Source: Spirochaetales bacterium (GTDB lineage Bacteria; Spirochaetota; Spirochaetia; DSM-2461). From it: a stretch of DNA of 34,912 nt. Position 1 is the first letter of the stretch. Every line of letters starts with the position of its first letter. A program made the position numbers and the translations under genes. Below the pieces are notes generated by a model. That model worked only from the letters and a program-made list of their open reading frames with translations. It was not told where the DNA came from and searched no databases. Positions 1 through 8,022 of this stretch are shown here, piece by piece. The stretch lies in NCBI GenBank assembly GCA_028533045.1, contig JAQQAP010000018.1, positions 1 through 34,912 of the forward strand. Reading direction: 5' to 3'.

Positions 1-56
1 CCTCACTTAACCGGGGTAACCCACTTTCCCTCGGTCCGAGTTATCGGGCCGGGGGA

Positions 57-200
57 TTTTTATCGGCGAAGAAAACTTTTTTTGTGGCCGACGGAACTTT
101 TTTTGTCGCCCTAAGAATTTTGTTTTGTCGGCGAGGGAAGAACATTTTGTCGCCGAGGGAAGAACATTCTGTCGACGAGGAAAATTATTTTGTCGCCGAG
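57..200. repeat. Degenerate tandem repeat, about 7 units of 20-26 bp
   Basis: Seven consecutive units share the core TTTTGTCGCCGAGGGAAGAA or a variant of it. Approximate units start at 57, 77, 98, 118, 145, 167 and 188. The copies at 123-144 and 145-166 are nearly identical 22-mers (one base differs in the core), and the others have drifted. There are no unique spacers, so this is not a CRISPR array. The block ends 1 bp before the stop codon of the minus-strand secreted-protein gene, so it would form that mRNA's 3' untranslated region. Positions 1-56 show no gene, only a short palindrome CTCGG-T-CCGAG. Function is unknown. Confidence 0.8.
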
Positions 201-201
201 C

Positions 202-873
202 CTAATCCACCACCAGGTCGCCATACTCAATGGCGTAGCCCAGGGAATCGTTTGGGGCCACTTCGCCGGAGTCGTACTCAATGTAAAAGCTGTATTCGTC
301 TCCATCGCCATCCACAGCCATAATGTCGTATCTAAAGCTGCCCTCATAGTAGAGCGCCAGGAGGTTTAAGTCTTCTCCGGGCATGAGGGTTTGACCGTCG
401 TCCATCATATCCACACCCCACATGATCGAGTCGCCGGGGGAGGCAAAGAGGTAGTACATTTCGTAGTCCGTCTCGTTGGTAAAGTAGATCTCTATGAATT
501 CCAGAGTCCCCAGGTTTTCTTCCCTGTCCCAGTCATCCAGGATAATGCGCGCTTCCCCGCTGTCGGAAATCAGCTCATCATAGAGTACGTAGGGATTCCC
601 CCCTTCGTCTATTGCCATAATATCAAATTCATTTTCGTAGTCCGGATAATGGATATAGAAGCTCAGTTCGCCCCCGTCTTCAAAGAAATACTCCGATCCC
701 AGAATATCAAAACCCCAGTCATCGCTGTCCCCGGGGGAGAGAAAGAGATACCAGATATCACTTCCCGTGTTATTGACCAGGGTTATACGGTTCAACTCTC
801 CGCTATCAAAGGCAAAAAGGCCTGTGGTCGTCAGGCAAAAGATTAGGATAGCCTGGATAATGTACTTTTTCAT
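202..873 (-). CDS. Secreted protein with two tandem copies of an SPGDS..WG domain
   Basis: This is a 223-residue protein with a type I signal peptide (residues 1-21, cleavage expected after LFA). The mature part is very acidic and is an internal duplication. Residues about 28-115 and 125-220 each carry an N-[NE]-T-[GD] start, then Y-L-F-[LA]-S-P-G-D-S and W-G-[FV]-D, and end with Y/F-D-I-M-A-[IV]-D-[EG]-G. This resembles an unnamed beta-sandwich domain (LYISP..S..WG.D.LG type) that I recall from secreted proteins of several phyla; that link is from memory. It has no lipobox Cys, so it is probably periplasmic or secreted. The start is fixed by AAGGAGAA just upstream of the ATG. That ribosome-binding site lies inside the end of the upstream chemoreceptor gene, whose stop is 1 nt from this ATG, so the two are co-transcribed and probably translationally coupled. 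It may be a binding partner of that receptor (inference). Confidence 0.75.
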   Translation of the reverse strand: MKKYIIQAILIFCLTTTGLFAFDSGELNRITLVNNTGSDIWYLFLSPGDSDDWGFDILGSEYFFEDGGELSFYIHYPDYENEFDIMAIDEGGNPYVLYDELISDSGEARIILDDWDREENLGTLEFIEIYFTNETDYEMYYLFASPGDSIMWGVDMMDDGQTLMPGEDLNLLALYYEGSFRYDIMAVDGDGDEYSFYIEYDSGEVAPNDSLGYAIEYGDLVVD

Positions 874-874
874 T

Positions 875-2569
875 TTATTCTCCTTCTTGAATCAGGTGAA
901 GGGTAGCATCTTCCTGATTCAATGTAAAATAGCCGATTTCTTCGGAAAGAATCCGGGCTTGGGCGGCCAGTTCTTCCGAGGTGGAGGCAATTTCTTCCGA
1001 GGCGGAGGCGTTCTGCTGGGTCACTCCGTCGAGCTGAAGGATGGCTTTGCTCACCTGCTCCATGCCCGTATTCAGTTCCCCGCTGGAATGGGTTATTTCG
1101 TCCACAAGTTCTGTGGTGACTTCAATCTCTTTTACCAGGGAGCGAATCAGTTCTCCCGTTTTGCCCGCCACTTCCAGGGAACTTTGGGAGAGGTCCGTAA
1201 TAGCTACGGCCGATTTGCCCGAAACTACCGCCAGCTTGCGTATTTCCGAGGCAACCACGGCAAAGCCCTTGCCCGCTTCTCCCGCCCGAGCCGCTTCGAT
1301 GGCTCCTGCCGAAAGCTGTTGGGCGCTGCTGGAGAGTTGCTGGCTTCCTCCCGATACCTGGGCGGAAGATGTTGATACCGCCCCCAGCACATGGGCCAGT
1401 TTTTCGTTCATGGCGGCAAAGTTCCGGGAAAGGTCCCCCAGTTCATCCTGCCTCTTTGACTGAATGTCCTGTGAGAGGTCCCCCTCCTGAATCTTTCCGG
1501 CCCAAGCCCTGTTTCTCTGAATCGATTTAAGAATGGAGCGGGAAATAAAGGACGAGGCGAGGACGGAACAGGCGGCTGTCAGGAGGGTTACCACCAGGTA
1601 AATGAGAACGATATGGGTCATTTGTTGGGAAAGATAGTCCATTTCATCGCGGGAACGTTGATTCTGCTGCTCTCCCAGCTGGTCTATGAGGCCCCGCATT
1701 TTGTTAAACTGTTCTTCGCTCATGCGGGCCGCATGGAGTTGGATTTGCCTCTCCCCAAAGGTCTTTTCCTCCAGGGTAAAATACTCTTCGTTTTTTTCTG
1801 CCCATCCGTCGTAATGGGTGCGGAAGGCTACGAGGTAGTCCGTTTGCCCCAGCCCCGCCAAAGCGGCTGCCCGGTTAACCCGTTCTCCCGTCTGGGCGAT
1901 GTTTTCCCGGGCCGATTCGGCCCAGCCCGCCAGTTCCTCCCGGTCCGCCGCTTCCCGGCTTTGCAGAAGAGCCACATAGGCCTGGTAGGCGTCCCGGTCC
2001 CCATTCAGTACGAGGGATTGGGCCTCTTCCAGGCTCCGCCGTCGGCTTAGGGAAAGATTTCCTTCAAGCATTCGGTCTATCATCTCCCCCAGGCTATCAA
2101 TATTGGTCCGCATTTCGTCAAAGGAATTATGAATAGCTTCTGCCGTTACGTTCATACGGGCCCTGTCCGTAATAATCTTCTGAGCCTGGTCGAATATGGT
2201 GCGGCTGTGGGTTTTCCAATTATTGTAACTCAGAATAAAACTGTTATAGTCTCCTTCCATTTCCCGGGGGAAATTCTGGCTGGGCCCTTCTATCCGGTCC
2301 CATACCTGCTGCAGGTTTTCCCGATTGTCCTCGTCGTAGCCTGTCAGCTCCTCTTTGGTGAGGGCGTCAATTCCCTTGGCTTCGCTTACGAAAACCTGAT
2401 AAGCGTCCCGGTCGCCGTTAAGCATGGTGGCGTAATCACTTTGAATCCGGTTCAATTCTTCGGTCCCCTTTATTATATGGGATAACCCGGTGAGGCCTAC
2501 TAAAAAAATAACCACAAGTCCCAAGGTGGGAATAGCTGTTATAATAGTGAATTGCTTACTTAATTTCAT
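875..2569 (-). CDS. Methyl-accepting chemotaxis protein with helical sensor and internally deleted signalling domain
   Basis: This transmembrane chemoreceptor has 564 residues. TM1 spans about 7-29 and is followed by an all-helical periplasmic sensor of about 285 residues. The sensor has two related modules, each with the motif LNGDRDAYQ (about residues 50 and 187), like HBM/four-helix-bundle sensors. TM2 is at about 315-340, then HAMP to about 392. The cytoplasmic domain is abnormal: the sequence runs [11 protein letters not shown] directly into [17 protein letters not shown]. The tip and descending helix are present, but most of the ascending helix, with its methylation sites, is absent. 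The frame is open across the junction (about 1301-1305). I chose the ATG at 2569 because it has GGAGGAGT 8 nt upstream; the longer frame would begin with TTG at 2611 and has no such site. It precedes the secreted SPGDS protein with a 1-nt gap. Family identity is certain; signalling competence is doubtful. Confidence 0.9.
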   Translation of the reverse strand: MKLSKQFTIITAIPTLGLVVIFLVGLTGLSHIIKGTEELNRIQSDYATMLNGDRDAYQVFVSEAKGIDALTKEELTGYDEDNRENLQQVWDRIEGPSQNFPREMEGDYNSFILSYNNWKTHSRTIFDQAQKIITDRARMNVTAEAIHNSFDEMRTNIDSLGEMIDRMLEGNLSLSRRRSLEEAQSLVLNGDRDAYQAYVALLQSREAADREELAGWAESARENIAQTGERVNRAAALAGLGQTDYLVAFRTHYDGWAEKNEEYFTLEEKTFGERQIQLHAARMSEEQFNKMRGLIDQLGEQQNQRSRDEMDYLSQQMTHIVLIYLVVTLLTAACSVLASSFISRSILKSIQRNRAWAGKIQEGDLSQDIQSKRQDELGDLSRNFAAMNEKLAHVLGAVSTSSAQVSGGSQQLSSSAQQLSAGAIEAARAGEAGKGFAVVASEIRKLAVVSGKSAVAITDLSQSSLEVAGKTGELIRSLVKEIEVTTELVDEITHSSGELNTGMEQVSKAILQLDGVTQQNASASEEIASTSEELAAQARILSEEIGYFTLNQEDATLHLIQEGE

Positions 2570-2682
2570 GGGGTGACTCCTCCAATGGTCGCTACTATAA
2601 TTCTTATTCAAATAGTAGGGATTTACAATTTATTTTTTTTCCTTTACTGTTGCCTCATAGTAGAGTACTTTCTAGTAAATCG

Positions 2683-2697
2683 TCTCCCCGGGGGAGA
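2683..2697. promoter_or_regulatory. Palindrome immediately upstream of the slyD ribosome-binding site
   Basis: TCTCCCC-G-GGGGAGA is a perfect inverted repeat ending 2 bp before the AGGAGG site of slyD (2700-2705). It could be an operator or a 5'-UTR hairpin affecting initiation. No experimental basis; only the symmetry and position are visible. Confidence 0.35.
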
Positions 2698-2710
2698 TTA
2701 GGAGGAATGC

Positions 2711-3319
2711 ATGAAAATCGGTGCCAATACTACCGTGTTTATCGAATATGATCTTTATACCAAGGATAAGAAGGAACTTCTCGAGTCGACCGACGGGGAA
2801 GGCAAAATCGCCTATATGCATGGCAAAGGCATGATGCTTGACGCTCTGGAAAAGGAGATGGAAGGCCAGGAAGAGGGCGATGAATTCGCCGTTGAACTTT
2901 CCGTGGAAGAGGCTTTTGGCCCCCGGAACGAAGAGATGGTCGCCACCCTTCCCAAGGAACAGTTTGCCGAAGTAGGCGAGATTGCCGTGGGCGACGAGTT
3001 TCAGACCCACGACACCGACGGCAACCCCATCATGGTAACCATTACTTCAATTGAAGGAGATGAAGTTACCATTGACGGCAACCACCCCTACGCCGGTCTG
3101 GAAGTCGTTTTTGAGATTAAGGTTCTGGAAGTGCGGGAAACCACCGAAGAAGACGTAAAGAATTTCTCCGGCCATCATCACCACCACGAACACGGCGAGG
3201 GCTGCGGATGCGACAGTCACGATCATGGGGATGATCACGAATGCTGCGGAGGTGCCGGTCATGAAGACGGTTCCGAGTGCTGCGGAGGTTCTTCTTCCGG
3301 CGGCTGCGGCTGCCACTAA
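2711..3319 (+). CDS. slyD: FKBP-type peptidyl-prolyl isomerase, SlyD family, with metal-binding tail
   Basis: This 202-residue cytoplasmic prolyl isomerase/chaperone has the SlyD layout. A split FKBP domain (about 1-65 and 125-150) flanks an inserted flap, the IF chaperone domain (about 66-125). FKBP signatures seen are Y-x-L-Y-T-K-D with later G-K-G-M-M-L-D-A-L-E near 38-47, E-E-A-F-G-P-R and N-H-P-Y-A-G-L. Residues about 154-202 are a His/Cys-rich tail: a run of five His, then CGC, ECC, ECC and CGCH clusters. That matches the nickel/zinc-binding tail of SlyD proteins that assist hydrogenase maturation. No hydrogenase gene is in the window. The ATG has AGGAGG at ideal spacing. It lies 21 bp upstream of the DUF368 gene on the same strand and is probably transcribed with it. 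The start is unambiguous. Confidence 0.93.
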   Translation: MKIGANTTVFIEYDLYTKDKKELLESTDGEGKIAYMHGKGMMLDALEKEMEGQEEGDEFAVELSVEEAFGPRNEEMVATLPKEQFAEVGEIAVGDEFQTHDTDGNPIMVTITSIEGDEVTIDGNHPYAGLEVVFEIKVLEVRETTEEDVKNFSGHHHHHEHGEGCGCDSHDHGDDHECCGGAGHEDGSECCGGSSSGGCGCH

Positions 3320-3340
3320 AATACAACGAAAGGATTTCCC

Positions 3341-4153
3341 ATGTCAGAAAAAAGGTCTGTTAAAGAGAGTTTAGCTTTATTTGGAAAGGGCGCCCTGATT
3401 GGGGTGGCCAACACGGTTCCCGGCGTGAGCGGCGGGACCATTGCGGTCATTACCGGAATCTACGATGAGATGATGGATGCCATTTCCCACTTCATCAAGT
3501 CCTGGAAGTTCCTGGCCCTTCTCTTAAGCGGAGCGGGAGCGGGTATACTGATTTTTGCCAGGCTGATTGAGTACTTCTTTGAAGCCTATCCTGTCCAGAC
3601 CCTCTACTCTTTTATGGGACTGATTATCGGGGGGATTCCCGCTCTGTGGAAAACGGCGGAGTTCCCCAAAAAAATAAAGGCCCACTGGATCTTTGCTTTC
3701 TTTTTGGCCTTTGCTTTGGTTGTTCTTATGGGATTAAGCGCCGAACCGGGAGAAAGCGTTCCCCTTCGGGATTTTTCCCTGCAGTCGGGACTCATGGTCT
3801 TCCTGGCCGGAGCAGCCGGCGGGGCGGCCATGATCATACCCGGGGTGAGCGGCTCCTTTCTGCTCCTCCTCATGGGTATGTACACCACCTTCATTGCTGC
3901 TGTAAATGACATGAACCTTCCCATGCTGGCCTGTGCCGGATTGGGGTTGGCCGTGGGTATACTGCTCGTGGCCCGGGTCATGACTTTTTGCCTGGCCCGT
4001 TTTCCCAAGACCACCTACGCCGTTATCTTTGGAATGGTTTTTGGGTCCGTTGTAACACTCTGGCCGGGAATCAGCCTGGACTTAATGGGAATTATCAGCC
4101 TGATTTTTATCCCTCTGGGGATTGTGGCGGGCTATTTACTGGGAGATCGCTAG
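3341..4153 (+). CDS. DUF368 membrane protein, undecaprenyl-phosphate translocase (PopT-like)
   Basis: This is a 270-residue polytopic membrane protein with about eight hydrophobic segments. The family hallmark is two inverted-repeat re-entrant motifs: GVANTVPGVSGGTIAVITG near residues 20-40 and MIIPGVSGSFLLLLMGMY near 160-180. DUF368 proteins (PopT) and DedA proteins were shown to recycle undecaprenyl phosphate across the cytoplasmic membrane for peptidoglycan and O-antigen synthesis; function here is by homology. The start ATG at 3341 has AAAGGA upstream. The downstream small acidic gene begins 4 nt after its stop, which suggests coupling. Family-typical length; no defect seen. Confidence 0.9.
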   Translation: MSEKRSVKESLALFGKGALIGVANTVPGVSGGTIAVITGIYDEMMDAISHFIKSWKFLALLLSGAGAGILIFARLIEYFFEAYPVQTLYSFMGLIIGGIPALWKTAEFPKKIKAHWIFAFFLAFALVVLMGLSAEPGESVPLRDFSLQSGLMVFLAGAAGGAAMIIPGVSGSFLLLLMGMYTTFIAAVNDMNLPMLACAGLGLAVGILLVARVMTFCLARFPKTTYAVIFGMVFGSVVTLWPGISLDLMGIISLIFIPLGIVAGYLLGDR

Positions 4154-4157
4154 TTCT

Positions 4158-4460
4158 ATGGGAGAAGACAGGGAACAGATAAATCTGGATGACCTGGAAT
4201 CGGTAAGCGGTATCTCCCGCTTCCATGAAATGCTCTGGATAGAGCGGAATGAAGAGGGCAAAATAGGCCGTCTTTTTAACCGTCAGGGAGAGGAGGTTCC
4301 CCTGACGGAACTGCATAAATCCTTTGAGGCCGTGGCCGAGGACGGGGGGCTGACTTACAAGGGGGAATTCATTCCCATGGAAGACTCAAGAACCCAGTTC
4401 AAGAAGCGGGCCCTTAGGCTCCAAAGAAGAAACAGCCGCCATCCGAAGGACCACTTCTAA
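4158..4460 (+). CDS. Small acidic protein of unknown function
   Basis: This is a 100-residue soluble protein, acidic for its first 85 residues (MGEDREQINLDDLESVSG...) and strongly basic at the end (KKRALRLQRRNSRHPKDH). It has no signal peptide or membrane segment, and I recognise no family. I chose the ATG at 4158, 4 nt after the DUF368 stop, rather than an in-frame upstream start at 4122 that lies inside the DUF368 coding sequence. GGGAG at 4141-4145 is the only upstream purine box and is rather distant, so translation probably depends on coupling. Its 3' end overlaps by 4 nt the stop of a decayed convergent minus-strand reading frame. It could be an adaptor for the membrane protein it follows (inference from position only). 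Confidence 0.6.
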   Translation: MGEDREQINLDDLESVSGISRFHEMLWIERNEEGKIGRLFNRQGEEVPLTELHKSFEAVAEDGGLTYKGEFIPMEDSRTQFKKRALRLQRRNSRHPKDHF

Positions 4461-4528
4461 GGATTAGCCAACACGTGTACGAAGCACATCTCCTTGCCTT
4501 CGAAGGCGAGCAGCAGAACCTTTTTCAT
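4457..4528 (-). pseudogene. Truncated DsrE-like protein remnant (23 codons)
   Basis: A good GGAGG site precedes an ATG at 4528 that opens MKKVLLLAFEGKEMCFVHVL, then three more residues and TAG. This matches the N-terminus of a DsrE-like family of about 110-130 residues (M-K-K-V-L-x-x-A-F-x-G-x-x-M-C-F-x-H-V-L-x-N-A), as I recall it from anaerobe genomes. The frame stops after 23 residues, abutting the convergent plus-strand gene, so the rest appears to have been deleted. The ribosome-binding site would overlap the natural stop of the flavodoxin-like gene upstream, so the two once formed an operon. Confidence 0.5.
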
Positions 4529-5135
4529 GGGGGAACCTCCTTACGGTTGGTTCAGAATAGCCTTTAAGGGCTCTGTTGACAAGTCCCTTTGCCTGGAGGG
4601 TAAATCCTTCCTTCTTCTCTTCGAAGCGGTTGGAGTCGGGGATATTCAGTACCCCTTTTATGTTATAGCCCCCCGCTTTCAGAACGGTTTTCATAGCTCT
4701 GACAGCGCCGTTGCTTTGTGAGGGAAGAAGGTGGTAGCCGATGGGGGCGCTGGAGGCGGTGACGATGAGGGCCCGCTTACCCTTCTGGAGTCGTTTGGGA
4801 AATCTATGGCCGTCCAGATATTCAAAGGTTGTGACACATCGGTCCAAAACCGTTTTGAGGGGGCCCGAAATATTGCCCCAGTAGGTAGGAGAGGAGAGAA
4901 TCAGAAGGTCCGCTTCGTCAATAAGACGGGCTATGCGGTGGCCGTCGTCCTGGGGAAGGAGACACTTTTTATCGGGACGGCAGCCCATGCAGCCCGCACA
5001 GGGAGTGATGTCGCAGTCGTAAATGCGAATATGTTCCACCGTTCCCTTTTCCCGGGCTTTCTCTTCCATAATCTTTAGCATCTGGGTAGTGACGCCTTTT
5101 TTGCGAGGGCTTCCGTTTAGTATCAAAGTCTTCAT
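4464..5135 (-). CDS. NADPH-dependent FMN reductase / iron-sulfur flavoprotein-like, 3' end frameshifted
   Basis: This flavodoxin-fold oxidoreductase has 223 residues as read. The FMN-phosphate loop LILNGSPRKKGVTTQML lies at residues 4-20. The cysteine cluster CDITPCAGCMGCRPDKKC (about 40-57) resembles iron-sulfur flavoproteins, and the flavin-contacting SSPTYWGNISGPLKTVLDR is at about 81-99. It probably acts as a cytoplasmic flavin-linked electron carrier or reductase. The C-terminus looks wrong: after LVNRALK the frame reads a basic, low-similarity tail of about 30 residues to 4464. Dropping one C from the CCC at about 4564-4566 would instead give A-I-L-N-Q-P-stop, ending on the next gene's ribosome-binding site, which is the likely ancestral end. 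AGGAGA precedes the ATG at 5135. A long inverted repeat at 5147-5175 lies in the leader. Confidence 0.8.
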   Translation of the reverse strand: MKTLILNGSPRKKGVTTQMLKIMEEKAREKGTVEHIRIYDCDITPCAGCMGCRPDKKCLLPQDDGHRIARLIDEADLLILSSPTYWGNISGPLKTVLDRCVTTFEYLDGHRFPKRLQKGKRALIVTASSAPIGYHLLPSQSNGAVRAMKTVLKAGGYNIKGVLNIPDSNRFEEKKEGFTLQAKGLVNRALKGYSEPTVRRFPHEKGSAARLRRQGDVLRTRVG

Positions 5136-5146
5136 TTTTAATCTCC

Positions 5147-5175
5147 TAAGTACCGCCGAATCGGCGGGTAACTTA
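5147..5175. promoter_or_regulatory. Long inverted repeat in the leader of the flavoprotein gene
   Basis: TAAGTACCGCCGA and TCGGCGGGTAACTTA form an almost perfect 13-bp inverted repeat with two single-base bulges and a minimal spacer. It ends 12 bp before the gene's ATG and abuts the AGGAGA site. It may be a repressor operator (MarR/TetR-like size) or a leader hairpin. The regulator is unknown. Confidence 0.5.
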
Positions 5176-5225
5176 ATTATGTAACAAAGGGAGATAAAAA
5201 TTCCGTTACCATTTACTTAACTATT

Positions 5226-5263
5226 TATAAAAAAAGAGGGGCTGCCTCGTACCAGGCAGCCCC
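5226..5263 (-). terminator. Rho-independent terminator of adhE
   Basis: On the minus strand a perfect 10-bp stem GGGGCTGCCT/AGGCAGCCCC (5238-5247 with 5254-5263, 6-nt loop) is followed by TCTTTTTTTAT. It lies about 108 bp past the adhE stop. The 3' region 5264-5370 also contains a weaker hairpin (GGAG-ATCAT / ATGATCCTCC) whose loop repeats the CGTACTA motif found in the terminator loop region. Confidence 0.85.
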
Positions 5264-5370
5264 AGGTGGTGGGAAAAAGCTCCGTACTAAGCCTTTTCCC
5301 GGGAGGGTGGAGAATCATCTCGTACTAAATGATCCTCCGGTTTTCTTCGTAAAGTCGAGAAGTTTTATTT

Positions 5371-7986
5371 CTACTTAACCGCTTCATCCACACCGTGGTA
5401 AGCGTTTAAATAAATCTGTTTAATCTCCCCAATGAGGGGATAGCGGGGGTTGGCCCCGGTACACTGGTCGTCAAAGGCCTCTTCCGAGAGGGAGTCCACC
5501 CGGGCCATAAAGACCTTCTCATCCACACCGGCTTCCTTGATGGAGGTGGGAAGATTCAGCTGGGCCTTGAGGTCGTCGATGGCTTTGACCAGATTGTTCA
5601 CCTTGTCCATGTCGGTCTTTCCTCCCAGTCCCAGATAGTCGGCAATACGAACGTAGCGGCTAATGGCGCTGGGGTATTCGTACTGGGCAAAGGCGGCCTG
5701 CTTGGTGGGGTTATCGTTGGCGTTAAAACGGATAACCTGATTGATGAGCAGGGCGTTGGCCGTGCCATGGGGCAGGTGGAAGGCCGCTCCCAGCTTGTGG
5801 GCCGTGGAGTGGCAGAGTCCCAGAAAGGCGTTGGCAAAGGCTATACCGGCCATGGCGGCGGCGTTGTGTACCTTCTCCCGGGCTTTTTTGTTGTTCGGTC
5901 CGTCGTTGTAGGCCTGGGGCAGGTATTTAAAGAGGATACGCAGCGATTCCAGAGCCGTACCGATGGTGTAGTCGGAACACATTATGGACGCAATGGATTC
6001 AATCGCGTGGGTTACCGCATCGATACCGCTGGAGGCCGTTAGCCCCTTGGGCTGGTTCATCACCAGTTCCGCATCGATAATGGCCATGTGCGGTGTCAGG
6101 GCGTAGTCGGCGATGGGGTATTTGAACCCGGTCTTGTCGTCTGTCACAACAGAGAAGGGGGTTACTTCCGAACCGGTACCGCTGGTGGTGGGCACGGCGA
6201 CCATCATGGCCTTTTTTCCCATCTCGGGGAAGCTGTAGATTCTCTTCATAATATCCATGAAGCGGAGGGCCAGGCCTTCGAACTTCACATCGGGGTTTTC
6301 GTAGAGGAGCCACATGATTTTGGCGGCATCCATGGGAGAGCCTCCCCCCAGGCCGATGATGACGTCGGGCTGGAAGGCGTTTACCATCTCAAGTCCATGG
6401 TTGATGGTGGAGAGGGTGGGGTCCGGCTTAACCTGATGGTAAACCTGGAAGTCTATGTCCAGCTCGTCGAGCACGGTGGTGACCCGGTCCACATAGCCGT
6501 TTTCGAAAAGGAAGTTATCCGTAACGATGAAGGCTTTCTTTTTACCCTTGAGGTCCTGTAGGGCCAGGGGAAGACAGCCGAACTTGTGATAGATTTTCGG
6601 GGGTACCTTGAACCAGAGCATGTTTTCTCTCCTTTCCGCAACGGTTTTTACATTTATCAGGTGCTTAACACCCACGTTTTCGCTTACCGAGTTACCCCCC
6701 CAGCTTCCGCATCCCAGGGTAAGGGAGGGAGCGAGCTTGAAGTTATACAGGTCTCCGATGGCTCCCTGGCTGGAGGGCATGTTTACCAGGATTCGGCCTG
6801 TTTTAAGCACATTGCCAAAGCTGTCTATTCTGTCCTGGTTCATGGGGTCCGTGTAAATTACCGAGGTGTGGCCGATTCCGCCCAGTTCCACCAGACGACG
6901 GGCCATATCCACACCCTCTTCCCAGTCCTTACACTTGTAAAGAGCGAGACAGGGACTCAGTTTTTCGTGGGCAAAAGGTTCTTTAACATCGATATCCTTT
7001 ACCTCACCAATGAGAACCTTAGCCTTCGGGTCTACTTTGACGCCCCCCAGTTCGGCTATCTTAGCCGCAGGCTGACCTACGATGGCCGGATTAACGGTGC
7101 CTCTTTTGGGATCGAGTATGAGTTCGGCTATCTTGGGTTTTTCCGCCTTCGTGAGGATGTAGGCTCCCCGGGCCTTCAATTCAGCCTTAACTTCGTCATA
7201 GATATCCTTGTGGACGACCATGGACTGTTCGGAGGCACAAATGACCCCGTTGTCGAAGGTTTTACTCATGAGAACGGAGCTGACAGCCATTTTAACGTCC
7301 GCCGTTTCGTCGAGGAGGGCGGGAGTGTTACCGGCCCCTACACCAACGGCGGGTTTACCGGAAGAGTAGGCCGCCTTTACCATGCCCGGTCCTCCGGTGG
7401 CCAGGATCATGTTGATCTTGGGGTGGGTCATAAGCTGATTTGTCATCTCTATGGAGGGCTCGTCAATCCAGCCGATGATGTCCGCCGGAGCTCCCGCTTT
7501 TATGGCCGCTTCCAGAACGGTGCGGGCTGCGTTGGTGGTACAGGCCTTGGCTCTGGGGTGGGGGCTGAATATGATCGCGTTTCTCGTCTTGAGGGCGATG
7601 AGGGCCTTGAAGATGGCCGTAGAAGTAGGGTTTGTGGTGGGGATAATACCGCAGAGGATTCCAATGGGTTCGGCTACCTTGATGATACCGTAGGTGCTGT
7701 CCCTCTCGATAACGCCGCAGGTTTTGGTATCCTTGTACTGATGGAAAATATATTCCGAAGCAAAGTGGTTTTTAATTACCTTGTCTTCCATGATACCCAT
7801 GCCCGTTTCGGTGGCCGCTTCTTTGGCCAGGGAGATTCGGGCGTCATTGGCCGCGATGGCGGCCTGGCGGAAGATCTCATCCACCTGTTTTTGGCTAAAA
7901 TTCGAATAGGCTTTTTGAGCCTTCTCAACTCTTTCTATGAGCGTTTCCAGTTCTTTAGGGTTGGTAACTCTTTCCTTAACTGCCAT
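5371..7986 (-). CDS. adhE: Bifunctional aldehyde-alcohol dehydrogenase
   Basis: This 871-residue enzyme reduces acetyl-CoA to acetaldehyde and then to ethanol with NADH, regenerating NAD+ during fermentation. The family forms cytoplasmic filaments called spirosomes. Residues about 1-440 are the CoA-acylating aldehyde dehydrogenase half, with the catalytic Cys in FDNGVICASEQ and the nucleotide-binding GGPGMVKAAYSSGKPA. Residues about 455-870 are the iron-dependent alcohol dehydrogenase half, with GGGSPMDAAK, TTSGTGSEVTPF, GIDAVTHAIES and the iron-ligand stretch CHSTAHKLGAAFHLPHG. The length matches the family (E. coli is 891). The ATG has AGGAGG upstream. It appears monocistronic, with its own terminator and a promoter region carrying a doublet of TATCGATA. 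The very long antisense reading frame through it is a codon-bias shadow. Confidence 0.97.
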   Translation of the reverse strand: MAVKERVTNPKELETLIERVEKAQKAYSNFSQKQVDEIFRQAAIAANDARISLAKEAATETGMGIMEDKVIKNHFASEYIFHQYKDTKTCGVIERDSTYGIIKVAEPIGILCGIIPTTNPTSTAIFKALIALKTRNAIIFSPHPRAKACTTNAARTVLEAAIKAGAPADIIGWIDEPSIEMTNQLMTHPKINMILATGGPGMVKAAYSSGKPAVGVGAGNTPALLDETADVKMAVSSVLMSKTFDNGVICASEQSMVVHKDIYDEVKAELKARGAYILTKAEKPKIAELILDPKRGTVNPAIVGQPAAKIAELGGVKVDPKAKVLIGEVKDIDVKEPFAHEKLSPCLALYKCKDWEEGVDMARRLVELGGIGHTSVIYTDPMNQDRIDSFGNVLKTGRILVNMPSSQGAIGDLYNFKLAPSLTLGCGSWGGNSVSENVGVKHLINVKTVAERRENMLWFKVPPKIYHKFGCLPLALQDLKGKKKAFIVTDNFLFENGYVDRVTTVLDELDIDFQVYHQVKPDPTLSTINHGLEMVNAFQPDVIIGLGGGSPMDAAKIMWLLYENPDVKFEGLALRFMDIMKRIYSFPEMGKKAMMVAVPTTSGTGSEVTPFSVVTDDKTGFKYPIADYALTPHMAIIDAELVMNQPKGLTASSGIDAVTHAIESIASIMCSDYTIGTALESLRILFKYLPQAYNDGPNNKKAREKVHNAAAMAGIAFANAFLGLCHSTAHKLGAAFHLPHGTANALLINQVIRFNANDNPTKQAAFAQYEYPSAISRYVRIADYLGLGGKTDMDKVNNLVKAIDDLKAQLNLPTSIKEAGVDEKVFMARVDSLSEEAFDDQCTGANPRYPLIGEIKQIYLNAYHGVDEAVK

Positions 7987-8022
7987 TGCGGGCCTCCTAA
8001 GATTTTTATTATGCCATTTATA

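Noticed and set aside
57..200. CRISPR array
   Set aside because: The units are contiguous and degenerate with no unique spacers, and no cas genes are present.
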